Assembly (NCBI GenBank): GCA_963977135.1 | Contig: CAXBNN010000015.1 | Location: 1 to 64,000 of the forward strand | Length of the DNA: 64,000 nt | Reading direction: 5' to 3' | Origin: UBA2040 sp963977135 | Lineage (GTDB): Bacteria; Bacteroidota; Bacteroidia; Flavobacteriales_D; Crocinitomicaceae | In this document: positions 6,773 through 14,254 of the stretch, one piece after another | How the letters are laid out: each line of letters opens with the position of its first letter | How positions within the stretch are numbered: the first letter of the stretch is position 1 | Program-made: the position numbers and the translations under genes | The notes under the pieces: generated by a model | What the model was told of the DNA's origin: nothing | Databases searched by the model: none | Seen by the model: the letters and a program-made list of their open reading frames with translations, nothing else

Positions 6773-7396
6773 ATGTATCAAATCAAGGATAAAGTAATAA
6801 TTAACAGTATTAGTTATAGTATAGATGAACTTGAAAAAGATTGTTGGATCCAATTGGTTAATGGAGCTATAAAAAGTAAAAGTCCTTTTCATACCCCATG
6901 TGTGGCAACTTTAAACAATAGTGAAGTAAGTATGCGAACTGTTGTACTTAGGAAGGCTCTTCTTTTGTTAAAGGAACTGCGTTTTCATACCGATACCAGA
7001 AGCAGTAAATGGAAAGAATTACAAAATAATGATTCCATTAGTGCTTTGTTTTATGATCCATCAACTCGTGTTCAAATCAGGGTAAAGGGTAAAGCAATCT
7101 TACATTTTAATGATGAAATGACTTCTGAAGCCTGGCAAAAAACAACTTTGTCTAGTAGACGTTGTTATTTAACACAAGCAAGCCCCTCCAGTTTTTCAGA
7201 CATACCCGCCAGTGGATTATCAGAGAATATTGAGCAGGAAAATTTTACTTTAGCAGAAAGCGAAGCAGGAGCCAAATATTTTGGAATTGTTTCCATACAA
7301 GTTGGGTCTATGGAATGGTTATGGTTAAATCATGCAGGCCATAGAAGGGCTTTCTTTGATTATATAAATAATTGTAACAGTTGGATGATTCCTTAG
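6773..7396 (+). CDS. Pyridoxamine 5'-phosphate oxidase-family protein
   Basis: 207 residues. FMN-binding split-barrel features: PFHTPCVATLNNSEVSMRTVVLR near residues 39-61, ELRFHTDTRSSKWKEL, then ALFYDPSTRVQIRVKGKA, and a C-terminal WLWLNHAGHRRAFF. The family binds FMN and includes PNP oxidases and many flavin or heme reductases. This copy lacks an obvious full PNPOx substrate signature, so vitamin B6 synthesis should not be assumed. It is followed 39 bases later by the deacetylase-family gene, probably in one unit. Confidence 0.75.
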   Translation: MYQIKDKVIINSISYSIDELEKDCWIQLVNGAIKSKSPFHTPCVATLNNSEVSMRTVVLRKALLLLKELRFHTDTRSSKWKELQNNDSISALFYDPSTRVQIRVKGKAILHFNDEMTSEAWQKTTLSSRRCYLTQASPSSFSDIPASGLSENIEQENFTLAESEAGAKYFGIVSIQVGSMEWLWLNHAGHRRAFFDYINNCNSWMIP

Positions 7397-7435
7397 TTCC
7401 TATTTTTTAATTTCGTATTATATTTTTAATGCCCC

Positions 7436-8338
7436 ATGGTTAAAATAGCTTTTGATCCGATTTATGCGCATCCACTGCCAGAAAACCATCGCTTCCCAAT
7501 GTTAAAATACGAGCTCATTCCTGCTCAATTAATTCATGAAGGTACATGCACGCAAGCAAATTTTTTTAATCCAAGCAGTTGTTTAGAGGAAGTTATATTA
7601 TTGACTCATGAAAAAGTATATTTCGACAAGTTATTAAGCCTGCAGTTAAGTGCAGCTGAACAAAGAAAAATTGGTTTTCCTCAATCTCCTGAACTTATAA
7701 AGCGAGAATTAATTATCACACAGGGCACCATAGACGCATCTTTGTATGCAATAGAAAATGGAGCTGCTCTTAATATTGCTGGAGGTACCCATCATGCGTT
7801 TGCAGAAAGGGGAGAAGGATTTTGTTTGTTGAATGATATGGCTATAGCAGCCAACTACTTATTAAAAAATGGATTGTGTCATAAAATCTTAATTATTGAT
7901 TTAGACGTACATCAAGGAAATGGAACAGCCAAACTTATGGAGAACGAGCCAAACGTTTTTACATTTAGTATGCATGGGGCAACCAATTATCCTTTTCATA
8001 AAGAAAAGTCCGACTTAGATGTAGGTTTAGAGAACGGGACAAATAGCGAAACCTATTTATCCATATTAAATGAAACCTTACCAAAATTATTAGCCACTGT
8101 AAAACCTGATTTTGCATTTTATTTAGCAGGTGTTGATGTTTTGAGTACTGATAAGTTTGGAAAATTACAATTAAGTATAGAAGCTTGTAAACAAAGAGAT
8201 GAATTTGTATTTAAGCAACTTAAAAGAAATAATATTCCGGTAACAGTGGCACTAGGTGGTGGGTATTCTCCCGAAATAAAAACCATAGTAGAAGCACATT
8301 GTAACACATTTCGACTAGCTATAGACCTATTTGATTAA
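7436..8338 (+). CDS. Histone deacetylase-family hydrolase
   Basis: 300 residues. Family motifs are intact: GGTHHAFAERGEGFCLLND (the paired histidines of the charge relay and the substrate channel), IIDLDVHQGNGTA (zinc ligands Asp and His), FYLAGVDVLSTDKFGKL (third zinc ligand Asp) and ALGGGYS near the end. Bacterial members remove acetyl or acyl groups from small molecules (acetylpolyamines, acetoin-linked AcuC) or proteins; the substrate cannot be told. Starts at an ATG at 7436 with no competing start. Lies at the right side of the block that interrupts the VanZ-like gene. Confidence 0.9.
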   Translation: MVKIAFDPIYAHPLPENHRFPMLKYELIPAQLIHEGTCTQANFFNPSSCLEEVILLTHEKVYFDKLLSLQLSAAEQRKIGFPQSPELIKRELIITQGTIDASLYAIENGAALNIAGGTHHAFAERGEGFCLLNDMAIAANYLLKNGLCHKILIIDLDVHQGNGTAKLMENEPNVFTFSMHGATNYPFHKEKSDLDVGLENGTNSETYLSILNETLPKLLATVKPDFAFYLAGVDVLSTDKFGKLQLSIEACKQRDEFVFKQLKRNNIPVTVALGGGYSPEIKTIVEAHCNTFRLAIDLFD

Positions 8339-8496
8339 ACATCAGTCTCTAACCGTATTCGAGCAATTAAATCTTTTTAATAATTTTTTCTATCACATCT
8401 GCGTGGGGAAAACACCCCCTGAATTCGACTGAAATCGGTCATTTTCCGTTTTATGAAAACATAACTAACTACAAATCAACGCCTTCATTTTCTTGA
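8339..8496. other. Right flank of inserted block, no gene seen
   Basis: About 160 bases between the deacetylase gene and the resumed VanZ-like frame. A short GGGG...CACCCC self-complementary stretch lies near 8405-8422. No tRNA end or copy of the left-edge repeat was found, so the right junction is undefined. Confidence 0.4.
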
Positions 8497-8733
8497 AAAA
8501 TCTTCATAAATATGTTGTTTTCAGAATGGAAACTGTCCCGCCACATTTTTATTTTTGTTGGACTGTTTATGTTTGGGATTGGAATAGAGTTAGCACAACA
8601 CTTTTCAAATCGCTTGTTGCATAGCCGTATACACGGGAATTTCGACCCAGAAGATGTATTTTTTAATTTTGAAGGACAATCCCTTTTTTCGTTATCATTT
8701 GCATTGCAATATTTTTGTAAGCGTAAACAGTAA
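8497..8733 (+). pseudogene. VanZ-like protein, 3' half (interrupted)
   Basis: An open frame from the stop at 8494 reads KIFINMLFSEWKLSRHIFIF, then VGLFMFGIGIELAQHF, HSRIHGNFDPEDVFFNF. The E-x-x-Q in IELAQ and the GNFDPEDVFFN motif are the VanZ-like C-terminal signature. An ATG at 8512 exists but would give a protein without its first helix. Joined to 5059-5204, the two halves make a near-complete VanZ-like protein of about 125 residues. Confidence 0.7.
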
Positions 8734-8758
8734 TTTTTTTATGACAAAAAAACAACGA

Positions 8759-8894
8759 ACCGCTAACACGGGTTTGGCAAAAGTGGCGGTTCAGTTCTCC
8801 GCAGACACAATTGTGGTTAATCAAAATTTGGTTCTCCGCATCAACATTTATGGTGAAAATCGCCACCTTCGCCAAGCCCGAAACCGTTAGTAAT
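8759..8894 (+). repeat. attC-like hairpin 5
   Basis: ACCGCTAAC at 8759-8767, GTTAGTAAT at 8886-8894. Near-identical to hairpin 4, so the interrupted cassette is flanked by 3.9 kb-spaced direct copies. Stem arms are as in hairpin 4, with the pairing improved at one base (CTTCGCCAAG). Confidence 0.65.
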
Positions 8895-8954
8895 AAGGTT
8901 CAGGAATTAGCACAACAAATAACTTATTAACATTACTAATAAAAATTAATTATC

Positions 8955-9680
8955 ATGAAAAGAAAATTTACAACTTTATTACTGCTTGTCGTTTTTGGCT
9001 TGAGTGGTTCACTACAAGCACAATCAAAAAAAGAACAAATTGAAATTTTGAAAACTAGAGTAGATAGTCTAAATACTGTAAATAGTGAATTAAACATAGA
9101 AATTAAAAATCTCAGCGAAAGCATGCTAGAAAAGAATAATATTATCAATGCTAATAAAGACAAAATAGCTTCACAATCAGAAGAGTTAAAAAAGAGAAAC
9201 GATAAAATTAATGAGTTAATGACTTCGAATAATGGATTACAACAAACAGTTTTAATGCTAAAAGATTCTATTGATTCTTACAAATTGCTTATTGCCAATT
9301 TAAGTATGAATACCAAAAGAACAGATGAAGTTACCTGGACGGTCAAATTAGTTTCAGCTGAGTGCGGTGATTTTTGTTATTACGATTTCAAAGATGCTTC
9401 AACAGGAAAAAATATCACATTTTCATGGAATGAAGAATGGGATGAACAGACTGGTAGCACTTATCCAGGAATAGATAGTGAGTCTGCAAAAATTATTAGT
9501 CTTATTGTAGATTGTGCGAATTATACTGAGTCTGCATGCTCAAAAGTGTTAAACAAAACCTTTGTAGTTAAAGCTGTTAAGAAAACACGAGAAGAAGTAA
9601 TATTTACTGGCCCTGAGACTTTGGAAAAAACTGGTAAGATCGAGGACTATTACGAAATAACAAATATTCGTTATAAATAG
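8955..9680 (+). CDS. Secreted coiled-coil cassette protein
   Basis: 241 residues. A signal peptide (LLLLVVFGLSGSLQAQ) is followed by a heptad-rich coiled coil at about residues 25-110 (IEILKTRVDSLNTVNSELNI, SEELKKRNDKINELM). The C-terminal globular part of about 130 residues contains five cysteines (AECGDFCYY, DCANYTESACSK) that could form disulfides. No family was recognised for the globular part. It is alone in its cassette between hairpins 5 and 6, with 5' boundary GTTAGTAAT and 3' boundary ATTGCTAAC. Confidence 0.75.
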   Translation: MKRKFTTLLLLVVFGLSGSLQAQSKKEQIEILKTRVDSLNTVNSELNIEIKNLSESMLEKNNIINANKDKIASQSEELKKRNDKINELMTSNNGLQQTVLMLKDSIDSYKLLIANLSMNTKRTDEVTWTVKLVSAECGDFCYYDFKDASTGKNITFSWNEEWDEQTGSTYPGIDSESAKIISLIVDCANYTESACSKVLNKTFVVKAVKKTREEVIFTGPETLEKTGKIEDYYEITNIRYK

Positions 9681-9746
9681 ACTTTGTTCAACATAATTAA
9701 TTTTTTTAGAGGTAACTTAGTTTGTAAATGGAAGAAATAAAACCCA

Positions 9747-9884
9747 ATTGCTAACAGCGTGTAGCTTCAATTGCCGGTTCAGTGTGAATTTCAGGGCTTC
9801 TGTATTTAATGGATTTATGTGCAACTTGCCATGAAAGTGGCTCGAAATTGGCAAATGAAAGCTACACGCAAACCGTTATGGGCA
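9747..9884 (+). repeat. attC-like hairpin 6
   Basis: ATTGCTAAC at 9747-9755, GTTATGGGCA at 9875-9884. Outer arms GCGTGTAGCTT and AAGCTACACGC are perfectly complementary; inner TTGCC and GGCAA pair. The outer stem differs in sequence from hairpins 2, 4, 5 and 7 but the plan is the same. Confidence 0.65.
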
Positions 9885-10021
9885 AGTTAAAAAAAAACCT
9901 AGCGGTTCAAGGCAGGCTGACCACCTATAGTGACAGAAAGAAAAATAGAAAAAGTGGAGTCTAGGAGCCACTCTAATAAACGGAAAATAATTAAACAAAA
10001 GTGGCGACTACGCAAAATGAA

Positions 10022-10447
10022 ATGAAAAAATCAATAACAATTTTCTTTTTTACGCTTGTTTTAAGCGCTTGTTGTCTGCCTGTTAATGCACAGACAACAA
10101 TACCAAAGGGTAAAGCACAACTAATTGAATTTTCTAATGCAAATGCTCAGTTTACTGTACCTGCTGGAAAAACGTGGGTAGTAAATAATGTGTTTTCAAA
10201 TTATGATCGGAATAATGATATAAAAGTATATATTAAAAGTATTAATGGTGCGATTATGACTGATTTGAATAAAAAGGAATATGGGACATTATTATATCAT
10301 TCTCGTGACATGGGATTTGTAATTCAATACCCAATTATATTACCAGAAAATACAAGATTTGAATTAATAGTTATATCTGGTGGTTGGGATGCACAAACAA
10401 TTTCTGGCAATAAAGCTTTTTTTAATTACACGGAAGTTGATAATTAA
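10022..10447 (+). CDS. Secreted cassette protein, paralogue of the gene at 1464
   Basis: The ATG at 10022 gives 141 residues with a clean signal peptide (MKKSITIFFFTLVLSACCLP, then VNAQ). An upstream GTG at 10001 would add seven residues in front of the signal and is unlikely. The mature part aligns with that of 1464-1859 (VPAGKTWVVNNVF, IKSINGA, YPIILPENTRFELIV, NYTEVDN). No function was recognised. The cassette boundaries match exactly over 10 bases (GTTATGGGCA at 9875, TGCCCATAAC at 10452). Confidence 0.8.
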   Translation: MKKSITIFFFTLVLSACCLPVNAQTTIPKGKAQLIEFSNANAQFTVPAGKTWVVNNVFSNYDRNNDIKVYIKSINGAIMTDLNKKEYGTLLYHSRDMGFVIQYPIILPENTRFELIVISGGWDAQTISGNKAFFNYTEVDN

Positions 10448-10450
10448 CCT

Positions 10451-10587
10451 GCCCATAACAGCACCTACAATAAATTGGCGGTTCAGTGGTTAAATGAAGT
10501 TTTGTGATTCGTGTCAAGTTCTGTGCTGGCAGACAGTTCTGTGCTTCGAAATCGCCAACTTCTTGGAACTGCAAACCGTTGTGCTTC
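10451..10587 (+). repeat. attC-like hairpin 7 (last in array)
   Basis: TGCCCATAAC at 10452-10461, GTTGTGCTTC at 10578-10587. Arms: AAATTGGCG with CGCCAACTT region, as in hairpin 2, its closest relative. No further site is seen downstream, so this marks the end of the array or its junction with ordinary chromosome. Confidence 0.6.
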
Positions 10588-10608
10588 ATTATCAGAAACC
10601 GCTAACCT

Positions 10609-11352
10609 ATGATAGAATTCTTTAGAAAAATTAGGCAAAAAATGCTGACTGACCAGCCTGTCGGCATGACAGGAAATAAATTCGGGAAATACCTGACATA
10701 TGCTATTGGAGAAATAATACTTGTAGTTATTGGTATTCTTATCGCTGTCTCAATAAACAATTGGAATGACAAACGCAAAGCCAATGATGCTATTAAGGAT
10801 GTTTATCTAATCATTCAAAATGATTTATCAAATGATATAAAAATAATTGACAGAGTTTTGGTTCTGACCAAATCAAGAGACAGCATTTTCGAACGAGTAA
10901 TCACTAGAGATATGACTATGGATGATTACATGGGATGTAAATTCTGTTCTAATATTCTAAATGGTTTTCCAGACATAAGTCTAAAAACAAGAGGGCTTAA
11001 ATTACTAGAAGCAAATAGTAACACCCAAAAATCAAATTATGATAGTCTTTCCATTAGGATTATAGAATTTTACGATTATTATAACACCGAAATAGAAGTG
11101 GCAATAGAAGAAGTCAAAAGTGATTATGAAGACAACCGATACTATTTCAAAAATAATATGTCTTGGTATGAGGATTACGAAGCACAGACAATAAATAAAG
11201 AATTTATAAAATATGCTCTTGAATCTCAAGACTATAGAAACAGGGTTCGTTCATTCTATATTTTATATTATAAATTATATTTAGGATATTTAAAACAATA
11301 CAAGAAGGTTGCCTTGACACTTATAAAAGATATAAATAAAGAAATTAAGTAA
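10609..11352 (+). CDS. DUF6090-family membrane-anchored protein
   Basis: 247 residues. The N-terminus MIEFFRKIRQKMLTD is followed by NKFGKYLTYAIGEIILVVIG and ILIAVSINNWND, the defining DUF6090 helix ending in NNW. The rest is an amphipathic, probably periplasmic, helical domain. Seven residues (QPVGMTG) between TD and NKF are encoded by a palindromic insertion absent from the usual family sequence. It begins 22 bases after the last hairpin, but no hairpin follows it. The function of the family is unknown. The paralogue at 14255 shares the layout. Confidence 0.85.
   Translation: MIEFFRKIRQKMLTDQPVGMTGNKFGKYLTYAIGEIILVVIGILIAVSINNWNDKRKANDAIKDVYLIIQNDLSNDIKIIDRVLVLTKSRDSIFERVITRDMTMDDYMGCKFCSNILNGFPDISLKTRGLKLLEANSNTQKSNYDSLSIRIIEFYDYYNTEIEVAIEEVKSDYEDNRYYFKNNMSWYEDYEAQTINKEFIKYALESQDYRNRVRSFYILYYKLYLGYLKQYKKVALTLIKDINKEIK
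10657..10673 (+). repeat. Palindromic insertion CCTGTC-ggcat-GACAGG in coding sequence
   Basis: Six-base perfect arms around GGCAT, within a 21-base in-frame insertion in the DUF6090 gene. Compare the insertion at 14302-14322 at the same codon position of the paralogue. Confidence 0.65.
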
Positions 11353-11418
11353 AAAGCTCAACAATAGCCATAAGTATTTGCTTGAATAAGATATCATAGA
11401 AAACCCTTACCTTCGATT

Positions 11419-12117
11419 ATGCTAATAACAGCTCAAACAGCAAACCAAACACAATCAGTCTCGAATTTTCAAGATCTAATCTCCACTCCTTTTCATGGTG
11501 AAATAAATGCCATGTGTTGGACTCGAGAACTTATCGGAGATTTTTCTGAGATTGTGGAAAAGATAGAGCTAACTGAAAATATGACAGAATTAGGTGAAGA
11601 AGAGCTTCTTGAACTTCAGCTTAGCGAACAAGGTCAGCTGGCCCGTGAAATTCTGATTCAGGATTTACATTTGTTGCGAGAACACGGTGCCTCACCCGTT
11701 CTTAATTTAATCAAGTTCTATGAGCGCGACGATTCTTACCCGTTTTTCCCAACTGATGTTTATTCATGGCATGTAGATCGTTCTCCGATACCAACAGCAA
11801 CCTTTTTATGCACTTACCACGGCGCATCCAGTGATATATTGCCCAATTCACAAGCCGAACAAAAGATCCTTGTTCCCGAAATTCGCAATGAACTTATAAA
11901 ACTCTATTCTGGAAAGGAAGAAGGTTTTGAAGAATTTTTAACGGAAAATTTCTTTGATCTCCACTACCTCGCTAAACCAAATGCACAACCAATCAATTTA
12001 GGTCTCAATCACTTGTGGAAGTTGGCCGTTGATCATCCTGAAAGCAAAGTAAAGCCATGCGTTCATCGTGCGCCTGAGGAAAAACCTGGCGAAACTCGAT
12101 TGATGTTGATTTGTTGA
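11419..12117 (+). CDS. Unknown cytosolic protein, possibly DUF1826-like
   Basis: 232 residues, soluble. The motif region DVYSWHVDRSPIPTATFLCT followed by YHGASSDILPN recalls DUF1826 proteins, which have a conserved W-H-x-D and C-T-Y near the middle, and C-terminal HRAPEEKPGETRLML could be a second histidine-containing site. H and D at this spacing would suit a metal-dependent dioxygenase-like fold, but this is inference. It stands alone, downstream of the array. Confidence 0.55.
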   Translation: MLITAQTANQTQSVSNFQDLISTPFHGEINAMCWTRELIGDFSEIVEKIELTENMTELGEEELLELQLSEQGQLAREILIQDLHLLREHGASPVLNLIKFYERDDSYPFFPTDVYSWHVDRSPIPTATFLCTYHGASSDILPNSQAEQKILVPEIRNELIKLYSGKEEGFEEFLTENFFDLHYLAKPNAQPINLGLNHLWKLAVDHPESKVKPCVHRAPEEKPGETRLMLIC

Positions 12118-12214
12118 GTGGAAATTTATCAATTTAGATGCCTAAAGCGAGAAATAAGAAAAATGATTATATTTATCTGAAACGCTGAATAGGCGATTAA
12201 AAAACTAACCAATT

Positions 12215-12457
12215 ATGGATATCCAATTTTTCATTTTACTTGCAATCATAGTACTTCCGCTCTTTTTTATGAGGTCAAAAACTGATTCAATGAAAAAAAA
12301 ATCGATCATCATTTATGCTAGTGTGGTAATACTTTCATTGACTTATATGTTGATTGACTATTTTACGAATGATACGAGTAACTCACGTTTTATCTTCGTT
12401 TTGCTTTTGGTGGGTGCGGTCAATCTTTATCGATTATATACAAAAAAACTTATTTAA
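12215..12457 (+). CDS. Small two- to three-helix membrane protein, unknown
   Basis: 80 residues with hydrophobic segments FFILLAIIVLPLFFM, IIIYASVVILSLTYMLIDYF and FIFVLLLVGAVNLYRLY and a short basic linker. There are no recognisable motifs. About 200 bases without a gene follow before the YfcC-type carrier. Confidence 0.55.
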   Translation: MDIQFFILLAIIVLPLFFMRSKTDSMKKKSIIIYASVVILSLTYMLIDYFTNDTSNSRFIFVLLLVGAVNLYRLYTKKLI

Positions 12458-12655
12458 AGAAATCTACCAATTGGTTGAAAAGATTGGGTTAGTTTATTCT
12501 TTTCATTCGCTATTGGGAACTTTAATCTCGATTGCACCTGTTTTAAATATTCAAAAAGTATAAAAAAACTACTAGATTAGTGCAAAGCATAAGTATGGAT
12601 ATAATCCGTTTCAAAATGCATTTAGGTCAAATTTAGAACTCGTGAAAAAACTTTT

Positions 12656-14149
12656 ATGAAAAAACTAAAATTTCCAACTGCACAAACCATTTTAATCATA
12701 ATTGCAATAATTGTTACGGTTTTAACTTGGTTAATTCCTGCAGGAAAATTTGATACCTTAAGTTACAATACTGAAAGCAATACATTTTCCAAAATCACCT
12801 TAGAAAAAAGCATTGAATTACCCGCAACTCAAGAAACTTTAGAAAATCTCGAAATAAAAATTCCAATTGAAAAATTCACCAATGGAGATATCTATAAACC
12901 CATTGCCATTCCTAACACCTACAAAGAACTAAAATCAAAACCTCAGGGTCTTGCAGAATTAGCAACAGCACCAATTAAAGGAATTATTGAAGCCGCAGAT
13001 ATCATTTTTTTAATACTCATCATTGGTGGATTAATAGGAATAATGAATATTACCGGTGCTTTTGATGCTGGTATAGTTTGGATGTCAAAAGCACTTAAAG
13101 GCAGAGAATACATATTAATCATTTTGGTGACAACGCTTATTGCTGCTGGAGGTACAACCTTTGGTCTGGCTGAAGAAACCATGGCTTTCTACCCTATTCT
13201 AATTCCTGTTTTCTTAGCTGCTAGATATGATGCAATGGTTGGACTTGCATGTATTTTTCTTGGTTCAGGGGTTGGTACTATGTGCTCAACCGTAAATCCA
13301 TTTTCAACGATTATTGCTTCCGACGCGGCTGGAATAAGCTGGACAACTGGGCTAGATAACCGAATAATCATGTTGGTAGTTTGCGTGTCTATTACAATTG
13401 CCTATATTCTGCGCTATGCTAAACGCGTTAAAGCCGATCCTTCTAAATCGATAATTTATGATCAAAAAGAAGAACTAGAAAAGCTTTTTGGCTTGGATAC
13501 GATGAATACCACAACAAAATTCACCAATAGATTGAGACTTATTCTAGTTGTGTTTTCTCTTTGCTTTGTAATAATGATTATAGGTGTCTCATTTTTGGAT
13601 TGGTGGTTCGTAGAAATGACTTCTGTATTTCTTGTGGGCGCTATACTAGTTGGCTTTATTGCCAAAATAAAAGAAAGTGTTTTTGTTGAAGAATTTGCAA
13701 AAGGCGCCGCTACTCTATTGGGTGTGGCATTTATTGTTGGTATAGCTCGTGGAATCACCATTCTCATGGCAGATGGACTCATAAGTGACACTATTTTGTT
13801 CCATGCGAGTACAATTACTGAAGGTTTAAACAAAGGAGTATTTACAAACTTTATGCTCTTCATTTACGGCGGTTTATCTTTTTTCATGCCATCATCTTCA
13901 GGAATGGCCGTTTTAACAATGCCAATTATGTCTCCTTTGGCCGACACAGTTCATATTGGCCGAGAAACAATCGTAGACACCTACCAATATGGAATGGGCC
14001 TCTTTTATTTGATCAATCCAACTAGCCTAATATTAGCCGCATTGGCCATAGTGAAAATTGGGTTTAACAAATGGTTGAAATTTGTGTTGCCGCTTCTATT
14101 AATCTTAATCGTCACCACTATGATATTCTTGACAATTTCTGTTTACTAA
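12656..14149 (+). CDS. YfcC-family membrane carrier
   Basis: 497 residues, roughly 12 membrane segments. The start FPTAQTILIIIAIIVTVLTW followed by LIPAGKFD, the central GGTTFGLAEETMAFYPILIP, and the late FFMPSSSGMAVLTMPIMSPL are hallmarks of the YfcC branch of the DcuC-like ion transporter superfamily. Members are thought to move dicarboxylates or basic amino acids and peptides; the substrate is not decided here. An extended extracytoplasmic loop lies between helices 1 and 2 (about residues 30-100). It is a single-gene unit. Confidence 0.88.
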   Translation: MKKLKFPTAQTILIIIAIIVTVLTWLIPAGKFDTLSYNTESNTFSKITLEKSIELPATQETLENLEIKIPIEKFTNGDIYKPIAIPNTYKELKSKPQGLAELATAPIKGIIEAADIIFLILIIGGLIGIMNITGAFDAGIVWMSKALKGREYILIILVTTLIAAGGTTFGLAEETMAFYPILIPVFLAARYDAMVGLACIFLGSGVGTMCSTVNPFSTIIASDAAGISWTTGLDNRIIMLVVCVSITIAYILRYAKRVKADPSKSIIYDQKEELEKLFGLDTMNTTTKFTNRLRLILVVFSLCFVIMIIGVSFLDWWFVEMTSVFLVGAILVGFIAKIKESVFVEEFAKGAATLLGVAFIVGIARGITILMADGLISDTILFHASTITEGLNKGVFTNFMLFIYGGLSFFMPSSSGMAVLTMPIMSPLADTVHIGRETIVDTYQYGMGLFYLINPTSLILAALAIVKIGFNKWLKFVLPLLLILIVTTMIFLTISVY

Positions 14150-14254
14150 ATCTATATTCTATGGTTTTCTAATAATATGTCGCGTTCCTTCACAAGAATA
14201 ATACATATATTGAAAGTCAAAGTGTTAGACTGCAACTAAAGAAGCCTATAACCT

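Larger units (their letters stand above)
5203..8498. mobile_element. 3.3 kb block inserted in the VanZ-like cassette gene
   Basis: The VanZ-like frame stops making sense at about 5203 and resumes at about 8497. Between them are a tRNA 3' end with a terminator, a second tRNA 3' end, four minus-strand genes and two plus-strand genes. No transposase, integrase or clear terminal inverted repeat is present, so the mechanism is unknown. An integrative element scar, a chromosomal rearrangement or an assembly join could all give this picture. Confidence 0.5.
1095..10587 (+). mobile_element. Integron-like gene cassette array without integrase
   Basis: Eight large imperfect inverted repeats, each opening with TAAC or CTAAC and closing with GTTA or GTTG, separate plus-strand single-gene units. 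The bases that follow a closing GTT are complementary to those that open the next repeat. Observed matches: GTTAGCAAA/TTTGCTAAC, GTTATATGT/ACATATAAC, GTTAGAGGT/ACCGCTAAC (8 of 9), GTTAGCGGT/ACCGCTAAC, GTTAGTAAT/ATTGCTAAC (8 of 9), GTTATGGGCA/TGCCCATAAC. This is the rule for integron cassettes, where attC is split between the two ends of the cassette. No integrase is in the window, so it may be a cluster lacking integrase, or the array may continue beyond base 1. Dispersed palindromic repeats are the alternative. Confidence 0.7.

Noticed and set aside
6773..7396. Assignment as pdxH (vitamin B6 synthesis)
   Set aside because: Only the FMN split-barrel family is supported; the substrate-binding signature of PdxH was not recognised.
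5203..8498. Insertion sequence or transposon as the identity of the block
   Set aside because: No transposase or recombinase gene and no terminal inverted repeats or target duplication could be found.
1095..10587. Repeated palindromes considered as a CRISPR array
   Set aside because: The repeats are 60-240 bases, imperfect, unevenly spaced by whole genes and not separated by uniform spacers.
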